DNA of 64,000 nucleotides from CBDFLD01 sp965249005. GTDB taxonomy: Bacteria; Acidobacteriota; UBA6911. A program made the translations under genes and the position numbers. Positions within the stretch are counted from its first letter, which is position 1, and each line of letters begins with the position of its first letter. Shown here in pieces: positions 17,348-26,461 of the stretch. The notes under the pieces were generated by a model that saw only the letters and a program-made list of their open reading frames with translations, was not told where the DNA came from and did no database searches. Where the stretch lies: assembly GCA_965249005.1 (NCBI GenBank), contig CBDFLD010000019.1:62001-126000 (forward strand), in the 5' to 3' direction.

Positions 17348-18808
17348 ATGAAGGCTCAAACGTCCAAGTCTGCGGCCATTCGCGCCCGCCTCAACCATCC
17401 GGTCATCGACTCAGACGGGCACATGTTGGAATTCGAAGCCGCCTTCCTAGACTACCTCAAACAGGTTGGAGGTTCCAAAATCGTCCAGAAGTACATCTCT
17501 GGGGGACCTGGCGGCCGCATCTTCAGCTGGTATCGATTGTCGCCCGAAGAGCGCCGCGCCCGAAGAGTCACGCGCGCTCCCTGGTGGCTGTGGCCGGCCA
17601 AGAACTCCTTGGATCGGGCCACGGCCTCGCTGCCCGGGCTGCTCTGCGAACGTATGGATGAAATGGGTCTGGACTTCACGGTGCTGTACCCATCTCTTGG
17701 CCTCGCTGCCCCCCACTTAGAAGACGAAGAGCTGCGGCGTGCCGTCTGCCGGGCGCTGAACAACTTCTATGCCGATATCTTCCGGGAGTATGCTCACCGC
17801 ATGACCCCGGTGAACATCATTCCTATGCACACTCCCGAGGAGGCGATCGAGGAGCTGGAGCATGTGGTCCAGGTATTGGGAATGAAGGCTATCTTCATGG
17901 CAGGCTTTGTCAGCCGCCCGGTTCCGGCCATCGCACAGCAGTATCCCGAGGCTGCTGCGAATGCCTTTTGGCTGGACACCTATGGGCTGGACAGCGCCTA
18001 CGATTATGATCCGGTTTGGACCAAGTGTGTGGAACTCAAAGTGGCCCCGACCTTTCACTCGACCGGCATGGGGTGGGGAAGTCGCACGTCCATTTCCAAC
18101 TACATGTACAACCACATCGGCAACTTCGCCGCCGCCGGCGAGGCCGTGTGCAAAAGCTTGTTCATGGGCGGTGTCACACGGCGCTTTCCCACCCTCAAGT
18201 TCGCCTTCTTGGAAGGTGGGGTGGGGTGGGCCTGTAACCTCTATGCCGACCTGATCGGGCACTGGGAGAAGCGGAATCTAAGAGCCATGGAGAATTACGA
18301 TCCCGACAACGCCGACCGAGAACTGTTGGTTGATCTCTACCGTCGGTATGGCGGTAAAATGGCAGAGGGGAAGCTGGACCAGGTGGGCAAGGACTCCATC
18401 ATCGTAGCTGGACGCCGGGAGGATCCCGCCATGCGGGACGAGTGGGCGCCGTGTCAGATCGAGTGCGCGGAGGACATCCGCGACCTGTTTGTGACCAACT
18501 TCTACTTCGGTTGTGAGGCTGACGACCCGATCAATGCCTGGGCTTTCAGCACCAAGGTGAATCCCCTCGGCGCCTGCCTCAAAGTTCTCTTGGGCTCCGA
18601 TATCGGCCATTGGGATGTGCCAGACATGACCGAAGTGACCGCAGAGGCTTATGAGCTGGTGGAGAAGGAGTTGATGACCGCAGAGGAGTTTCGAGATTTC
18701 GTCTTCACCAACCCGGTCTCCTTCTACGCCGGCATGAACCCGGAGTTCTTCAAGGGAACGGTGGTAGAAAACGAGGCAAAAAAACTACTCGACGTATTGC
18801 CAAGTTGA
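17348..18808 (+). CDS. Amidohydrolase-family metal-dependent hydrolase (PF04909 type)
   Basis: A 486-residue TIM-barrel hydrolase. The N-terminal strand VIDSDGHMLE carries the D-x-H metal site of this subfamily; the later FHSTGMGWGS and the terminal LLGSDIGHWD supply the strand-5 His and strand-8 Asp. The length and the insert around RRVTRAPWWLWPAKN fit larger family members, including decarboxylases and hydrolases acting on aromatic acids; the substrate cannot be read. Start taken at 17348 behind GAGGGAAG. It is followed after 58 bases by an HD-domain gene on the same strand, probably an operon. Confidence 0.82.
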   Translation: MKAQTSKSAAIRARLNHPVIDSDGHMLEFEAAFLDYLKQVGGSKIVQKYISGGPGGRIFSWYRLSPEERRARRVTRAPWWLWPAKNSLDRATASLPGLLCERMDEMGLDFTVLYPSLGLAAPHLEDEELRRAVCRALNNFYADIFREYAHRMTPVNIIPMHTPEEAIEELEHVVQVLGMKAIFMAGFVSRPVPAIAQQYPEAAANAFWLDTYGLDSAYDYDPVWTKCVELKVAPTFHSTGMGWGSRTSISNYMYNHIGNFAAAGEAVCKSLFMGGVTRRFPTLKFAFLEGGVGWACNLYADLIGHWEKRNLRAMENYDPDNADRELLVDLYRRYGGKMAEGKLDQVGKDSIIVAGRREDPAMRDEWAPCQIECAEDIRDLFVTNFYFGCEADDPINAWAFSTKVNPLGACLKVLLGSDIGHWDVPDMTEVTAEAYELVEKELMTAEEFRDFVFTNPVSFYAGMNPEFFKGTVVENEAKKLLDVLPS

Positions 18809-18866
18809 TACGCAGCTGGGGCCGTGCCAGCCACGCTGCCTTTTAGCAGATGCAGGAGAGTTGATC

Positions 18867-19409
18867 ATGCCCTACACGAGATTGGATCAATTGCAACCTG
18901 AGGATATTGTGAGCCTCGGCCAGGGTATTGCCCGGCGTCAGGCCTCTATGGCGGGGGTGATCAAGGGTATGCTCCGCCAACTGAGTGAGCTGGTGTATGG
19001 CCTTCCCGTGAACGAACTCGAACATAGCCTGCAGACTGCGACCCGTGCTCTACGTGCCGGTGCTTCGGAGGAAGTGATCATGGCGGCTCTGTGTCACGAC
19101 ATAGGCATGGCAATCTCGATTGAGAACCATGATTCGATTGCCGCCGAGATACTCAAACCGTATGTCTCACACGGGACATACGAGATGATTCGCACTCACC
19201 AGGATTTCCAGGGGCAGTACTACTACGCCACAATAGGAAGGGACCCGGCGGCGCGTCGGCAATATGCGGACGAACCGTGGTACGAGATGGCCCGCCGGTT
19301 CTCGGACGAATGGGACCAGGCATCGTTCGACCCCAATTTTGGTACTCTGCCACTCGCCCATTTTGAGCCGATGATAGATCGCATCTTTGCGCGTGTTAAG
19401 TCTGTTTAG
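18867..19409 (+). CDS. HD-domain protein, PhnZ/MIOX-like oxygenase candidate
   Basis: A 180-residue HD-domain protein. Metal ligands can be traced: His53 (ELEHSLQTA), the HD pair at 77-78 (LCHDIG), His88 (ENHDSIAA) and His111 (THQDFQ). This spacing, with the glycine-tyrosine-rich GQYYYATIG, recalls mixed-valence diiron HD oxygenases such as PhnZ rather than phosphodiesterases. No phosphonate gene is nearby, so a different hydroxylated substrate is likely. The ATG at 18867 has AGGAG nine bases upstream, which rules out the TTG at 18861. Function is inferred. Confidence 0.7.
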   Translation: MPYTRLDQLQPEDIVSLGQGIARRQASMAGVIKGMLRQLSELVYGLPVNELEHSLQTATRALRAGASEEVIMAALCHDIGMAISIENHDSIAAEILKPYVSHGTYEMIRTHQDFQGQYYYATIGRDPAARRQYADEPWYEMARRFSDEWDQASFDPNFGTLPLAHFEPMIDRIFARVKSV

Positions 19410-19427
19410 AGAAGAACCCTATGCGGC

Positions 19428-20369
19428 CTAGTCGAGTAGCAGCGTCTCCTGAAACACATCGAGATATCTAGCAGACATTTGCCCCCAACTGGGCAGTGCG
19501 GATTGGGCGCCTCGTGTTTCCAGAGCGAAACTGGCCAGAACGGACCCAACCCGGGCGGCAACCTCAGATGGCTGCTCCCGGACGAGCGCCGCCACGACTC
19601 CCGCCGCGTAGGCGTCACCAGCTCCTGTGGGATCTTCGACCTGCCCGAGCTTCACGGCCGGGATATTGAGCCGACCGTCGCTCGTGTAAACGTCACTGCC
19701 CCCCTCGCCGCGTGTCACAAATAGCAGCGATGGTCCCTGCTCGAGTAACCGGACCGGCTCTGAAATCCCTGCGGCCGCACACAAATCGTTTATCTCAAAC
19801 TCATTGAGGACGACAATCTTGCACCATTTCAGGAGTTCGACCTCCCGTTTGACCTGCCGACCGGACTGGATCACAGTAATACCATTACTGTTTGCGAAGC
19901 TAGCCACGCGCACAGCATAATCCGGCTCGCAGGGGGCGATCACTACAACGGCGGATCGAGTGACTAGATCAAGGCTGAGGTCAACTTGATTGATCCGTGG
20001 CCAGAGATTCGCGGTGCTGAAGATCACCGCGTCTTGGTGTCGGTCGTAGACCATAAAACAATGATCGGATTGCTCATCTGCGATGTGAAATACTCCCTCC
20101 AAACACACCCCACTTTCCTCGAGGTGCGCCCTGTAGCCCGAAGACTCAAAATCAGCACCCACTACACCGAGGACCCCGGCCCTGAGACCCAGCCGGGCGG
20201 CTGCAACTGCGATTGTCGAAGCGCAGCCACCAAAGTATGTCGCACATACACGATCCAAGTTCTCGGTGAGCAGTCCAACGCCACCCTTCTTCGGAATCTC
20301 ATCAACCATCACGATATGATCGTATAGACTGATGGACCCTGTCACCAGAATGTCAAGTTCTCCGCTCAT
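19428..20369 (-). CDS. PfkB-family carbohydrate kinase
   Basis: A 313-residue ribokinase-fold enzyme. The second PfkB signature DPTGAGDAYAAG with its catalytic Asp is intact, and the first signature region FGGCASTIAVAAARLG is recognisable. It should phosphorylate a sugar or related alcohol with ATP. The start at 20369 (or 20372) lies inside the end of the upstream amidohydrolase gene, a 17-base overlap that implies co-translation. Closes a long minus-strand catabolic run. Confidence 0.85.
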   Translation of the reverse strand: MSGELDILVTGSISLYDHIVMVDEIPKKGGVGLLTENLDRVCATYFGGCASTIAVAAARLGLRAGVLGVVGADFESSGYRAHLEESGVCLEGVFHIADEQSDHCFMVYDRHQDAVIFSTANLWPRINQVDLSLDLVTRSAVVVIAPCEPDYAVRVASFANSNGITVIQSGRQVKREVELLKWCKIVVLNEFEINDLCAAAGISEPVRLLEQGPSLLFVTRGEGGSDVYTSDGRLNIPAVKLGQVEDPTGAGDAYAAGVVAALVREQPSEVAARVGSVLASFALETRGAQSALPSWGQMSARYLDVFQETLLLD

Positions 20370-21171
20370 CATTCGACTGTGAGCTCTCGCGGGCTGGTTC
20401 ACTCCCCCGGTCTTGATTCCCCGGCCGATCATCGAGTCGGTACACTTCACACGCCGTCCGACCTAAACACCACTGCAGCTCAGCGCTCGTCAACTTCGAG
20501 TGCCGGTACATCCACAATGAGCCTTCCATTTCGTCTGGGCTGTCGGAGCCGAACATAACCCGACGGGGCCCCAGTTCCTTGACAAAGCGATTCAGAATTC
20601 CGATGGTCGCGCCACGTGAGGTTTCAAGATAGACATTAGGGCATTCCTTGGCGATCAGGAGCGCGTCCGCCGCATAGTGTGGGTTGCCCGCGTGCGCCAG
20701 CACGACGCGAACATGGGGGAAGCTTTTGGCTCGGTAATACAAATTCGAGGGATGGGTAAACACCGAGCCGTCGCCTGAGTGGATCATGAGCGGCACATCA
20801 AAGGTTTCCGCGGCCAGGAAGGGAATCACGCCCCTATGCGTCATAGGGTTCCAGGCGTGCGTCACGGGGTTTACTTTAACACCGACAAAGCCATGATCCC
20901 TGATGCAGCGCCCCAACTCCCCAAAATAGACGTCCAGGTCATAGTGAGGATTGACCGAAGCCATCCCGTAAATTCTCTGCGGGTTGGCACTCACAAATTG
21001 GATCAACCGATCATGCAAACGCCTGGTTATCTCTATCGTGGGACTCTGGGCCGGCTGGACGATCAATGCGTCAATGCCCGCCCGGCTTGAGACATCGATC
21101 AATTCTGACTCGGCCCTGTGGCTATCGACCAACCTGTCATCACCGAGGTGAGTGTGCGTATCAATGATCAC
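20353..21171 (-). CDS. Amidohydrolase (PF04909), intact metal site
   Basis: A 272-residue TIM-barrel hydrolase. His6 and His8 form HxH (MIIDTHTHLG), the strand-5 His is in MIHSGDG, the strand-6 His in LAHAGN and the strand-8 Asp in FGSDSPDE. All expected metal and catalytic positions are present. It is a close paralogue of the next gene (21206-21958), which has lost several of them. It overlaps the PfkB start. Substrate unknown. Confidence 0.85.
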   Translation of the reverse strand: MIIDTHTHLGDDRLVDSHRAESELIDVSSRAGIDALIVQPAQSPTIEITRRLHDRLIQFVSANPQRIYGMASVNPHYDLDVYFGELGRCIRDHGFVGVKVNPVTHAWNPMTHRGVIPFLAAETFDVPLMIHSGDGSVFTHPSNLYYRAKSFPHVRVVLAHAGNPHYAADALLIAKECPNVYLETSRGATIGILNRFVKELGPRRVMFGSDSPDEMEGSLWMYRHSKLTSAELQWCLGRTACEVYRLDDRPGNQDRGSEPARESSQSNDERRT

Positions 21172-21205
21172 CCGTCTGGCTCCATCATTTGCGCTTGCTT
21201 AGCCA

Positions 21206-21958
21206 CTACAGCTCAAATACCTCTCTGGCCGTTCGCCCGAGGCACCATTCGAGTTGTTCCTGGTTGAGCCTCGTTTGCGGATCGTTCCGATACTTCCAAA
21301 GGGCATGAGCCATTTCCTCAGGATCACCGGAGCCCATCATCACGCGCTGACAACCAAGCTCTCTGACGTAACGGCCGATCGCCCGTGAATTAAAGCCAGC
21401 CTCGGATGTTTCCAAATAGACATTGGGGCACTCCTTTGCAAGCAGAAAGGACTGGTTTGCGAACAACATGGACCCGGAGTGCGCAGCGACAACCCTGACA
21501 TCTGAGAACTCGCGGCAGAGATAGAACAGGTTCGTGGGCATGGAGAAATAATGATCTTCACAGGTATGTACCATGAGTGGCACCTTCAACTCTTTGGCCG
21601 CCTCGAAAGGGAGTCTCCCAGCCCTCGACGTGGGGTGGCAGGCATGGATGGCAGGGTTGGCAAACAGCCCGACAAACCCGAGATTTCGGATGGCCCGCTC
21701 ACTCTCTTCGAGATACGCTCGTGCCTCCCAATGGGGCGACAGGAATGCCATCCCCTTCATCATTTTACTGTTCGCCTCCACAGTCCTAGCAATCCGATCG
21801 TGAAGCTCGGCGGCGATCTCGAAGGTCATAGGGTTCGCCGGGTGGACGACGATCAGATCAATGCCCGCTTCCCTGGCAAGGTTGAGCAACTCATCGAGCT
21901 CAAACTGCTTGTCGTAGACACGATCATGCCCCAAGGGCACATTGACATCGATGATCAT
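21206..21958 (-). CDS. Amidohydrolase paralogue lacking the HxH metal motif
   Basis: A 250-residue protein alignable end to end with the 272-residue neighbour (shared blocks …LAREAGID…, LLAKECPNVYLETS, LEWCLGRTA). The first metal motif is changed: His6 to Asn and His8 to Pro (MIIDVNVPLG), and the strand-8 Asp position reads GSGDPEE instead of GSDSPDE. The strand-5 and strand-6 histidines (MVHTCED, AAHSGS) remain. It may be a metal-poor enzyme, a regulatory partner of its neighbour or an inactive copy. The frame is open and clean, so it is not an obvious pseudogene. Confidence 0.8.
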   Translation of the reverse strand: MIIDVNVPLGHDRVYDKQFELDELLNLAREAGIDLIVVHPANPMTFEIAAELHDRIARTVEANSKMMKGMAFLSPHWEARAYLEESERAIRNLGFVGLFANPAIHACHPTSRAGRLPFEAAKELKVPLMVHTCEDHYFSMPTNLFYLCREFSDVRVVAAHSGSMLFANQSFLLAKECPNVYLETSEAGFNSRAIGRYVRELGCQRVMMGSGDPEEMAHALWKYRNDPQTRLNQEQLEWCLGRTAREVFEL

Positions 21959-22207
21959 TGAACAGCCTTTCTAATGAATCGCGATGACTCAGACAACCCC
22001 CGCGCCAAGACGTCGGAAGAAACTTTCCTCGGCAGCCACTGGCAACGATGGGGAGAGTCACCTGGAGCTCGTCACCCCTCAGAAAATGAAAGGTAAAGTC
22101 GCAATAGCACTGGTCGCGGAAAACGCCCGCCGTTCCTCGATAACCTGCATAATAGGTGTCTGGCTCCGTGTTTCTGCTGGGGTAAATGGGCGTTCGATGC
22201 TAGCAAC

Positions 22208-23581
22208 TCACTTTGCTGAGCAAAGCAACTCTCCCGGGTCATAGACCACGCCGCCCTTGACGACGCGATAGATCTGGTGAACCGTGCGAATGTCTGCTAC
22301 GGGGTTTGCCTCAAGGATCAAAAGATCAGCCAGCTTGCCTGGCTCAACGGTGCCTAGTTCTCTCTCTCGGCCAAGCATCCGCGCCACATTGATCGTGGCG
22401 GCACGAATGGCCTCCTCCGGCTTTAATCCCGCCTCAACCAGCAGCATCAACTCCATCTGGCTCGCCAATCCGAGCAAAAGCCCTCCACCCCCACTGCTTG
22501 GATCTGATCCGCTACTTGAATCTGAGCCCATGACGACGAGAACACCTGCATCAGAGGCCTTCTTTAAGTTCGCTCGCAGGATCGGCAGCTGCCCTTTTAC
22601 GTATCCGAGGGTATCCCACTTTGCCTCCCACCTACTCACCGTCGCCGAGCTCATCCCGTCCTCATATACTTCCTTCGCTATCATCCCTCTCTCGTCGAAA
22701 GCGTCTGCTCGTCGAGCCCAGGCTGCCATATCTGAGCCGGCTTCGAAGACCGCGTGCGTGGTAATGTAGACTGCCTGATTCTTCTTCATCAACGTGATGA
22801 ACTCGTCGTCAATCGGGTCGGAGATGATTCCATGAACGAGCCCATCCGCCCCCGCATGCAAAGCCTCTTTCGCATACTTCAATATAGGCGCGTGCACGTA
22901 GGCTTTCAGCTCGTGCCGGTGCGCTTCGTCGATAATCGTCGCCATCACCTCAGGTTTGAGCATAGGCCTTCCCTGCTTCGTGGCATAGGTCAAATCGGTG
23001 TAGGCCAGTTTCACTCCATCCACGTTCGCCGCCTTCAGTTCCCGCACCGCTGCCCGGGCTTCCTCTGGCGTTTCCGGTGTGTAGCCCCTTTCCCAACCGT
23101 AGCCGCCCTTCGCGGTAAATACACGGACTAGCCCAAAAAAATGTGGGTATGGAGCTATGTTCTCAGCTGACACGCGTTTGAGCTCGGCGAAAGTCTTCAT
23201 GTCGATCTCAAAGCCCGGAGCGAAGACTGTGGTCACGCCCCACGCTAGCAAACTCGCGAGGTTCTTTTTGTAATCTTGTGGGGCTTGACTGGGACTGAAA
23301 GCTCCGTCGCCGAGGTGATTGTGCATATCCGCCAAACCTGGGATGATAAACTTGCCGCGTGCGTCGATGATGCGTGCACCCTCTGGTACTCTCGTTCTGG
23401 TTCCGGTCCCAACTCGCCGTATATACGCTCCTTCGATGACGATCACCGCGTCTTTGATGGGTAGGTGACCTGTGCCGTCAATCAGCGTGGCCCCGGTGAT
23501 CGCCTTTGTTTTTTGTGCTTGTCCGAACGCCATGACTGAGGCGAGTGAGAGTATGGTCAAAGAGATGATGAAGTGTTTCAT
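22208..23581 (-). CDS. Exported imidazolonepropionase-like amidohydrolase
   Basis: A 457-residue TIM-barrel hydrolase with a Sec signal peptide (MKHFIISLTILSLASVMAFGQA). HxH is in GLADMHNHLGDG, a candidate carboxylated lysine in VDGVKLAYTDL, a strand-5 His in AYVHAPI and a strand-8 Asp in VMGSDSSSG. Start at 23581; the seven upstream codons lack signal-peptide character. Members act on cyclic amides, lactones or dipeptides, so the substrate stays open. A 7-bp palindrome (22211-22225) overlaps its last codons. The 249 bases beyond the stop, up to 21959, show no gene. Confidence 0.82.
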   Translation of the reverse strand: MKHFIISLTILSLASVMAFGQAQKTKAITGATLIDGTGHLPIKDAVIVIEGAYIRRVGTGTRTRVPEGARIIDARGKFIIPGLADMHNHLGDGAFSPSQAPQDYKKNLASLLAWGVTTVFAPGFEIDMKTFAELKRVSAENIAPYPHFFGLVRVFTAKGGYGWERGYTPETPEEARAAVRELKAANVDGVKLAYTDLTYATKQGRPMLKPEVMATIIDEAHRHELKAYVHAPILKYAKEALHAGADGLVHGIISDPIDDEFITLMKKNQAVYITTHAVFEAGSDMAAWARRADAFDERGMIAKEVYEDGMSSATVSRWEAKWDTLGYVKGQLPILRANLKKASDAGVLVVMGSDSSSGSDPSSGGGGLLLGLASQMELMLLVEAGLKPEEAIRAATINVARMLGRERELGTVEPGKLADLLILEANPVADIRTVHQIYRVVKGGVVYDPGELLCSAK

Positions 23582-23630
23582 GCCTACGCTCTTGTCCTGC
23601 ATTGTCCTGCAGAAACGGATAAGAATAGGA

Positions 23631-24084
23631 TCACTGCCCGACGAAATGGCTCAAGTGCGCCGAGACGACCTGCCAGCGCCCATCTCCCTTTACCGACACG
23701 GCGGTCTCGACGTAGCTGCCGCTGATGTCCACTCCCCGGAATGTGCCTTTCATGGCCCCACGCAGCGTCACCACCGCCGTTTGACCGTAGACGCGCGTGG
23801 TAAGAACTTGGGAACTTATAGAGTCCAGGTCGAGTTCCTGGAGATCCGCCTGCGCGTCGGCCTTCGCCAACGGAATAGATGAAATCGTCGGCCTGGATCC
23901 TACGAAGTGCTTCGCCATCTCGCCGCTTTAGAGCCTCCATCCAATCTCGCTCCAGCTTCATCAGCTCGCGCTCAACCTGGATCTTTGGCGCGGCCTGTAC
24001 CGCTTGGTTGTCTTTCCTCTGAGCAAGGGCAGCAGACGGCACCAAAACTACAAGTAAAGTCATCACAAGGATTGATTTCATCAT
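23631..24084 (-). pseudogene. Exported SnoaL/DUF4440-like protein, frameshifted
   Basis: The N-terminal part (signal peptide MMKSILVMTLLVVLVPSAAL, then ELMKLERDWMEALKRRDGEA and ADDFIY) is in one frame. The C-terminal part (IPLAKADAQADLQELDLDSI, then VRVYG-like RVYGQTAVVTLRG, GRWQVVSAHLSHFVGQ) is in another. The switch is near 23877, where a few codons are also missing compared with the usual family. Together they make one NTF2-fold protein of about 150 residues. Either a recent pseudogene or a sequencing error. Confidence 0.75.
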
Positions 24085-24151
24085 ATCACTCTCAAGTTAT
24101 TCTCCAGCCTTCATCCATATTTCCGTCCAAGAGATCTGATCCGTCAATCGC

Positions 24152-24895
24152 TCAATGCTTCACAAAGCCGCCACACACACTCAACAACTGACCAGTAATA
24201 AAGGCGGCCTCATCTGAGGCCAAGAAGATCGCCGTGCCCACCAGATCTTCCGGCATCTCCCGCCGCTTTATCGATTGCATGGCGACCTGCATGTTCCAGA
24301 TCTCATCGGGAACGGATTCCGTCCGCTCGGTTTGCGTCAGTCCCGGCGATATCGCATTGACGGTGATTCCATGTTCTCCCAACTCCGTAGCCAGCGCCCG
24401 CGTCAGCCCGATCACCCCGGCCTTTGAGGTGATGTAGTGTGTTAGATTAGGGAAACTCATAAACACGGTGCTGGAGGCAATGTTGATGATCCGCCCGGAT
24501 TGTTGCTGCTTCATCTGCGGAACCACTGCCTTGGCGCATAGAAACACCCCGTCTATATCTACCGACAGTACCCTCCGCCAGTCCTCAAACGTGATCTCCT
24601 CAAACGGCTGCTCGGGAGAAATGGCCGCGTTATTGATCAGAATATCGATTCGGCCAAACGTCTCCAAGGTCTCTTGAGCCATCCGCTGGGTTTCTTCCTC
24701 AACCGACACATCCAATTTCAGCACCAAGGCCTTGACGCCCAATGTCTCCACGGCCGACGCGGTCGCTGAGGCATCCAGGAGGTCGACGGCCACGATATTG
24801 GCGCCCTCTCGGGCCATCCCTAAAGCGTAGGCCCGCCCAAGGCCCCGCGCGGCCCCTGTGATGATGGCTACTCGCCCCTCCAATCGGTTCGTCAT
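24152..24895 (-). CDS. Short-chain dehydrogenase/reductase
   Basis: A 247-residue NAD(P)-dependent oxidoreductase of the FabG type. Cofactor motif TGAARGLG at 13-20, NNAA at 88-91, catalytic Ser142 (IASSTVF), Tyr154 and Lys158 (YITSK). Asp38 (AVDLL) after the second strand favours NAD over NADP. Its start overlaps the stop of the upstream amidohydrolase by four bases. The last 49 bases around the stop are repeated at 16165-16213. Probably oxidises or reduces an intermediate of the surrounding Rieske/amidohydrolase route. Confidence 0.88.
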   Translation of the reverse strand: MTNRLEGRVAIITGAARGLGRAYALGMAREGANIVAVDLLDASATASAVETLGVKALVLKLDVSVEEETQRMAQETLETFGRIDILINNAAISPEQPFEEITFEDWRRVLSVDIDGVFLCAKAVVPQMKQQQSGRIINIASSTVFMSFPNLTHYITSKAGVIGLTRALATELGEHGITVNAISPGLTQTERTESVPDEIWNMQVAMQSIKRREMPEDLVGTAIFLASDEAAFITGQLLSVCGGFVKH

Positions 24896-26223
24896 TTCGT
24901 CTCTCGATTCCCTTCTTCTAGGATCTCCGCCAACAGATCCTCGCGATTGATAAGTTGACCTTGCTTGATAACAACTTCGATGTTTCGAGTGTTGTCAATC
25001 TTATCCAGCGGGTTCCCGTTGACAATAATAAGATCCGCAATCTTGCCCGTCGCGATCGTGCCGAGTTCGTCTTCTCCCAGATATTCGGCGGCCGTTCGCG
25101 TTGCCGCCCTCAAGACGTCGGCCGGCGGAATTCCCGCCTCGACCATGAGCTCCATCTCCCGATGAACCGCGAGTCCGGGAAAGACTCCCATCACTCCTGT
25201 GTCAGGTCCCACACCGATAGCTATGCCGCCCTCGAAGACTTTTTTCAAATTCTCCTGAATCGTCTGAACCTGCCCTTGGATATAAGATTGCTTGATTATC
25301 TTTACGAACTCATCCAACGGCCCCCCCTCAGCCAGCGTCTCCAAGGTTTCCTTGGGTATGGTTTCTCGGACAACATCCTGGGATATGAACTCGCGAAGTG
25401 CCACCTGGTTGAAGGCATCGAGATACGCGGAAAGAGTCGCCAGATACAGAGTTCCGTTTTCCCTGGCCAGTTCGATATACTCGTCATCGACTGGGGCCGT
25501 CACCGCCGAATGAGCCAGGATATCCACCCCAGCCCTCAGGGCGTCCTTGTGGTACTCCGTATCATAGGCGTGAAGCATGACACGCAGATTCCTGGCATGG
25601 GCTTCTTCGATTATCTTTTCCATGATTGGCGCGGCCAATTTCGGCAGAGGATCGACAAAGGCGCAACACTGAGTGTCATAATAGACCTTCAGAAAGTCCA
25701 CGTTCGCATCGGCCAACAGGCTGACGAGAGCCGGGACCTCCTCGACGCTTGCCGGTTCTATTCTGGCCAGCGGGAGCAGTGAGCCTGCCCATCCCCCGGG
25801 CGCAGTGAAACCCGGGCCCGAGATAAATAGTCTCGGTGTAGGAAACTCGTCCCTGGCAACGCGGGCCCGGAGTTGAAGTCCTGGTTCTAGTGGTTGGACA
25901 GGATTGTAAACTGCCGTCACCCCCCAATAGAGCATCTGTTTCAACGCCCGCTCCTGAGACGGAAGGTCGTACGAATCTATCACGTCGGTGATCGTATCGA
26001 AGCCCCCACTCAACAGGTGCGCATGCATGTCAATCAAGCCGGGGAGAATCGTCTTCCCGGTCGCGTCAATTACATCTGCCCCTGGCGGCGCGGCTATGTC
26101 TCGCTCAGTGATGATGCCAAACCGCCCATTTTCGATGAGAATGGAAGTATCGGGCAGAGGTTCTTTCTCCGTGCCCGTGATGACCCGTCCATTCCGTATG
26201 AGTATCGTCCTCGATTCGTTCAT
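24892..26223 (-). CDS. Imidazolonepropionase-like amidohydrolase, cytoplasmic
   Basis: A 443-residue TIM-barrel hydrolase without signal peptide, unlike its relatives at 22208 and 28378. HxH in GLIDMHAHLLSG, candidate carboxylated Lys in VDFLKVYYDT, strand-5 His in MLHAYDTE, strand-6 His in ILAHSAV and the strand-8 Asp in GVGPDTGVMG. It is coupled to the SDR by a four-base overlap. A fragment of the Rieske gene lies just upstream of its start, so it may once have followed a Rieske gene directly in one operon. Confidence 0.85.
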   Translation of the reverse strand: MNESRTILIRNGRVITGTEKEPLPDTSILIENGRFGIITERDIAAPPGADVIDATGKTILPGLIDMHAHLLSGGFDTITDVIDSYDLPSQERALKQMLYWGVTAVYNPVQPLEPGLQLRARVARDEFPTPRLFISGPGFTAPGGWAGSLLPLARIEPASVEEVPALVSLLADANVDFLKVYYDTQCCAFVDPLPKLAAPIMEKIIEEAHARNLRVMLHAYDTEYHKDALRAGVDILAHSAVTAPVDDEYIELARENGTLYLATLSAYLDAFNQVALREFISQDVVRETIPKETLETLAEGGPLDEFVKIIKQSYIQGQVQTIQENLKKVFEGGIAIGVGPDTGVMGVFPGLAVHREMELMVEAGIPPADVLRAATRTAAEYLGEDELGTIATGKIADLIIVNGNPLDKIDNTRNIEVVIKQGQLINREDLLAEILEEGNRETK

Positions 26224-26253
26224 AAAGATTCTCTACAGGTTTTCCAGATTGTT

Positions 26254-26359
26254 GTCAGCCAACACCAACAAAATCACTCAATACCTTATGAAAGTGCCTG
26301 ACCGGATCTCTTGATCTTGCAACGCAAAATGGGTCCTCGCTCGCCAAGGCCAGATTGGA
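26254..26359 (-). pseudogene. 3' fragment of a Rieske oxygenase gene (copy of 27136-27241)
   Basis: About 106 bases match the end of the intact Rieske gene at 27137-28369, with several substitutions and at least one single-base deletion (near 26305) that breaks the frame. The copy includes the stop codon region. It lies between the amidohydrolase start and the HigBA module, so the toxin-antitoxin genes are bracketed by two copies of the same 3' end. Confidence 0.8.
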
Positions 26360-26426
26360 TCGAATCATTCTACCCGCAAACAGAGAATACGTTTACGGGA
26401 ATCTGGATCTCCGCAGCGCTTGATCC

Positions 26427-26461
26427 TTGACGTACTACATCTTATGTAGTACACTTAACGG
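26427..26461 (+). promoter_or_regulatory. HigBA promoter with palindromic operator
   Basis: TTGACG (26427-26432) and TACACT (26450-26455) are separated by 17 bases and look like a sigma-70 promoter. Between and partly overlapping them is a perfect palindrome GTACTACAT-CTT-ATGTAGTAC (26432-26452), the expected binding site of the antitoxin. The toxin GTG starts at 26462, about where transcription should begin, so the message is probably leaderless or nearly so. Confidence 0.7.

Noticed and set aside
22211..22225. CTTTGCT-G-AGCAAAG palindrome as a terminator
   Set aside because: Overlaps the last codons of the amidohydrolase gene, has a one-base centre and no T-run.
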